Assembly (NCBI GenBank): GCA_905397405.1
Contig: CAJPVJ010000675.1
Location: 1-21,584, forward strand
Direction of reading: 5' to 3'
DNA: 21,584 bases
Origin: Oppiella nova
Lineage: Eukaryota; Arthropoda; Arachnida; Sarcoptiformes; Oppiidae
Shown here: piece by piece, positions 18,509 through 21,584 of the stretch
Position numbering within the stretch: the first letter of the stretch is position 1
Layout: the number at the start of each line of letters is the position of its first letter
Program-made: the position numbers and the translations under genes
Notes under the pieces: generated by a model
Told to the model about the DNA's origin: nothing
The model's input: only the letters and a program-made list of their open reading frames with translations
Databases searched by the model: none

Positions 18509-21300
18509 ATGTTATTTAATTTTCTGGTCATTAGTGTACTGACCAGTTGCACACTGACTACTGGCCTACTTGTGCGGCACATGACTGCCATTCCCGGTGC
18601 CCCTCAGTATACGGGACAGGCGTATGAGTGTCTCAACAAATTGGATCCGGATATAAATGAATGCCTGACCAAGTCGTATGAGTATTGGCATGAGCCAGAT
18701 CAGTCTATTTCAATGTCCGATGACTGTTGCGCTAAATGGGATTATATTGAATGTAGTGTTAATTTTCTAGGTGCTGTTAACAAGGTGAGTTTTATGTATG
18801 ATAACTACTTCCTTAATTAAAAAGGTAAATTTTAGAAACACATCCATGATCACCCACCAAATTTAAATGCAATAATTTGTAATTAATAAAAGTTATATAA
18901 AAGTGATATTTTTACAGTTTTAATTATAGTTTCAAAATTAGTTTTAGATAATTAAATAAAGTTTTATTATAAAATACTGTATATTTAGTTAATAAGGCTG
19001 ATACTGTTTTATTGTTTAATGTATAAAAGTTGCAACAATTATTGTTATAGAATGTTGTATCTAGGTTATTTATATACACTTGAAAAATTTTTATTATACC
19101 AATATTTGTTTAGTTTGCAAAAAATATTTTCTAAATTTTTATATTAGATTAGTTAGTTTAATTATTAATAGTTTAAATACGCATAAACGGTTTGTCAAAA
19201 AAAATATTTTAAAATTAATTTATAAGCCAAGTGGTTTTCATTTTTTGGGTTAATTATAATAAATAATTAAATATTAATTTTATGATGATTTTTTAAACGT
19301 GTTATTTATCTAACATTATAAAAACTGTAATTAATTATCTAGTATACAAATAATTTAATAATTTATTTTACGTAATTAAATTGGGTGTAAAAAACAATGA
19401 AATATAAACAATAATTAATATTTTTATAATAATTTGCTTTATAATACTATATAAATATTTTGTAATAAGTTTTAAAATATTTAATATGTTTTAAGAATTA
19501 TTAATTTTATCACAAAATACACAATAGTCTGAACACAAATGCAACGAAAGCGAGTCAAACCAATTGCGGCAATGGTTTCACAAATTGGAGATATTTTTCG
19601 CAAACAACTCGTGCAGTCAGTACCCAAAGGACAGTACGTTTTGTCTCATACCGACCCTTCACAACATACTAATTACCGCCGATAAACCCCCTGCACTTAA
19701 CCCTGGTGATAATACTTGCGTACAGAATATTCAGCAACATGATCGACTATACTGCGCTCAGCTAGCTGAACTAGCATGGAATATTACCAAGTACAATATT
19801 AGTAATATGAGTCAGCAAGTATGTTGCGCAACCTGGATAAATATTGATTGCCTGGATGAATTTATCACAAATGAAAAATGTTCAAATAAAGATTTGGATG
19901 AGATTGATAAATATTTTAATCAGGTTTGTTTAATTCAAAAAAGTTTTCAGTTTGAGGTCACCAAAATTTAAATTATAAATATTTAACCAAATTATATAAT
20001 TATATGTTGTAAAAGTTACAGTTCATTAAGTAGTATGGCTCATAATCTTTAAAATAATATTATAATAATTGTACACAATTTGACAAAATGATACAATCTA
20101 ATTAATTTAGTGTTTTTGCAAATTAAGGGTTCAATTAGGGTTGTAATGACCAATTCAGCCACAAATGTTAAAACTGACCAGTGATCTGTTATAATGTCCA
20201 GTTGTGGTCAGTATTAACTTAATATGGTATAAATTATTAAATATATATATAATATAATAATAATTTGGAATAATTATCAATATTGGTCAGTTGGTCATCT
20301 GTTGGTCAGTTGTGCCAATTAAGTTTGTACTGTAAGTTATGCACATGTCGTTTATTGTAGTTTAGTTTTAAAATTTATATTACTGACCAATTCAGCCACA
20401 ATTGTTAGGACTGACAAGTTTTAGGCTATAATGTCCAGTTGTTGTCAGTTTGGTCAATATTAAGTAATATAATAAATAATATAATACAATGCAATAAAAA
20501 TTGTGCTAAATGAATTTATGATCAAATGACCAATACTGGTAATAATATCAAAGTACTAAAGATTATTTATATTTTTAATAACTGTCCCAAATTAAGTTCA
20601 CTCACTTAATAACAATTATTTTAAACTGTAATTTAAAAATAAACAGATTATTTAATCTTAAAGTTTTAAACTTTAAAAACAAATTGGGGACTTAACAAGT
20701 TGACGATTTATAATTAAAATTAATTATATATTTTGGATAAATATTACAAACAACCTGTAAATCAAATATAATTTTTTATTACATTTATTTAAAAACAGTT
20801 AGAATTTTAAATATGGATAACATTAGGATAAACCTTTTATTTTTTAGGTCGTTGAATATATCCAGGACATTGAATGCGATGACTACCCCTACCATAGCCC
20901 AAAGTGCATACTACCAGCCCCAGCAAATGATACAAATCCACTAATCAAGCTCAATTCAAATGATTACCCTAGTAATAATATGGACAGTAAACTAACTCTT
21001 AATAACCAAGCTATTAAAATTGTTGAATTTAAAAAGTTTCATGGTAAACCTATCATGGCAGAATTGAATACTGAGATCCAAGAAAGTGAGCATGGTCAGC
21101 TTGATTACGATTCACATTTGCTGGAGTACATGATGGTCATGATGCCTTATTTAATGATTTTGATGGCCCTGTTAACTATGATCTTACTCACTGTCATAGC
21201 CATGCAATGCTTTTTAATACGCAGGCAAATGAGACAGGAGAAATACTTTGTAAACATGAATGAGCAAGGTTATGAAAAATTGCTTCAGAATAAAATGTAG
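18509..21300 (+). CDS. Type I membrane protein with two tandem eight-cysteine domains (374 aa, 3 exons)
   Basis: Exons 18509-18784, 19528-19923 and 20848-21300; both introns are phase 0. The ATG at 18509 gives a signal peptide, MLFNFLVISVLTSCTLTTG. Two domains of about 90 residues follow, each with eight Cys including a CCAxWxxIxC core: DDCCAKWDYIEC (domain 1) and QQVCCATWINIDC (domain 2), each ending in a KC or FC then ILP/LIP. Sequons cluster in domain 2 (NITKYNISNMS). A linker of about 60 residues leads to one membrane helix (MMPYLMILMALLTMILLTVIA), then a basic stop-transfer RRQMRQ and a tail of about 25 residues with a Tyr (GYEKLL). The extracellular part likely binds a ligand or partner, by inference only. 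Family not recognised. The core differs from the Cys spacing of the tandem genes at 463-4335. Confidence 0.78.
18785..19527 (+). other. Intron 1 of the membrane protein gene
   Basis: 743 bases of AT-rich DNA between donor GTGAGT and acceptor AATAG. No repeat, RNA gene or hidden exon was seen. Confidence 0.6.
20147..20450 (+). repeat. Diverged direct repeat in intron 2 of the membrane protein gene
   Basis: Two units of about 66 bases, 20147-20212 and 20384-20450, share TGACCAATTCAGCCACAA, then a drifted middle, then TATAATGTCCAGTTGT and GTCAGT. Between them, 20280-20320 contains further TTGGTCAGTTGGTCATC-like pieces, partly in inverted form. This may be a decayed transposon with subterminal GGTCAGT motifs or an old minisatellite. 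Confidence 0.6.
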
Positions 21301-21377
21301 ATACTGGTTTATTTTATAGTAGCTGCTTTTAATTTTGATTGTTTAAAATTATATAGTTTAACCTTACATTAATAATT

Positions 21378-21383
21378 AATAAA
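21378..21383 (+). terminator. Poly(A) signal of the membrane protein gene
   Basis: AATAAA about 78 bases after the TAG at 21298-21300. Nothing else was recognised from here to the end of the window. Confidence 0.45.
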
Positions 21384-21584
21384 AATTTGCTACTAGAAAT
21401 TAATTACTACCATACTACTGTATTAATTTTAATTTAATAATATAGTTGTATTTATATGAAAATAATTTTGTTTGCTGCTTAATTTAACAAATTAAAAACT
21501 AAACAAATGTTTTACTAACTTAAAATGTTATGCTAAATAAGATAAGTATTTTGTTAATAACATTTTTGTAATAATTTTATTTTT

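Noticed and set aside
1-21584. Retroviral, Polinton or other virus-derived element
   Set aside because: No long terminal repeats, reverse transcriptase, integrase, capsid or polymerase motifs were seen on either strand.

Overview
The window is AT-rich eukaryotic DNA. It has short spliceosomal introns (mostly 45-100 bases, GT..AG, often with a GTTTGT or GTATGT donor), TATA boxes about 60-130 bases upstream of start codons, AATAAA signals after stops, and many small DNA transposons with TA, TAA or 8-base target duplications. Together with the gene content (small secreted Cys-rich proteins, an RCC1-repeat plus eIF2-alpha-kinase-like protein, a Tc1/mariner element of the DD37E type) this points to an invertebrate, most likely an arthropod. 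A mite, perhaps an oribatid, is my guess from memory of similar gene families and cannot be proved here. No viral, retroviral or bacterial sequence was recognised.

Layout. (1) Positions 1-4430, minus strand: a head-to-tail tandem family of small secreted proteins. Three complete four-exon genes (A 463-1512, B 1898-2695, C 3550-4335) and an exon of a fourth at the left edge share a signal peptide, a conserved linker and eight conserved cysteines. The duplicated unit includes promoter and intergenic DNA, so the copies act as empty sites for transposons: a TA-flanked MITE sits only in intron 3 of A, and a hAT element with a Harbinger-like MITE at its end sits only in the upstream DNA of C. (2) Positions 5900-10835, plus strand: one large gene of nine exons (about 1,250 residues). 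It has an N-terminal ubiquitin/PB1-like region, a long Asn/Ser-rich linker and five diverged Myb/SANT-like (trihelix-type) modules, each split by a phase-0 intron at the same place. (3) 11717-13017: a whole-length Tc1/mariner element with near-perfect ends and one frameshift in its transposase. (4) 13156-14069: a 5' partial, frameshifted copy of the region-2 gene. (5) 14175-17443: an RCC1-repeat plus protein-kinase gene with a uORF and a probable lost splice donor rescued by a cryptic in-frame one. (6) 17814-17883: an orphan promoter with a tiny first exon. (7) 18425-21383: a type I membrane protein with two tandem eight-Cys domains.

The genes do not form an obvious pathway. Region 1 and the last gene make secreted or surface Cys-rich proteins, the region-2 gene looks like a DNA-binding protein, and the kinase looks like a stress or translation-type regulatory kinase with a sensor-like beta-propeller. 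The common theme is local duplication: whole-gene tandems, exon-module arrays, domain doubling and a partial gene copy, with non-autonomous DNA transposons scattered through introns and spacers. All exon structures were inferred by reading frames and by comparing copies; there is no transcript evidence.
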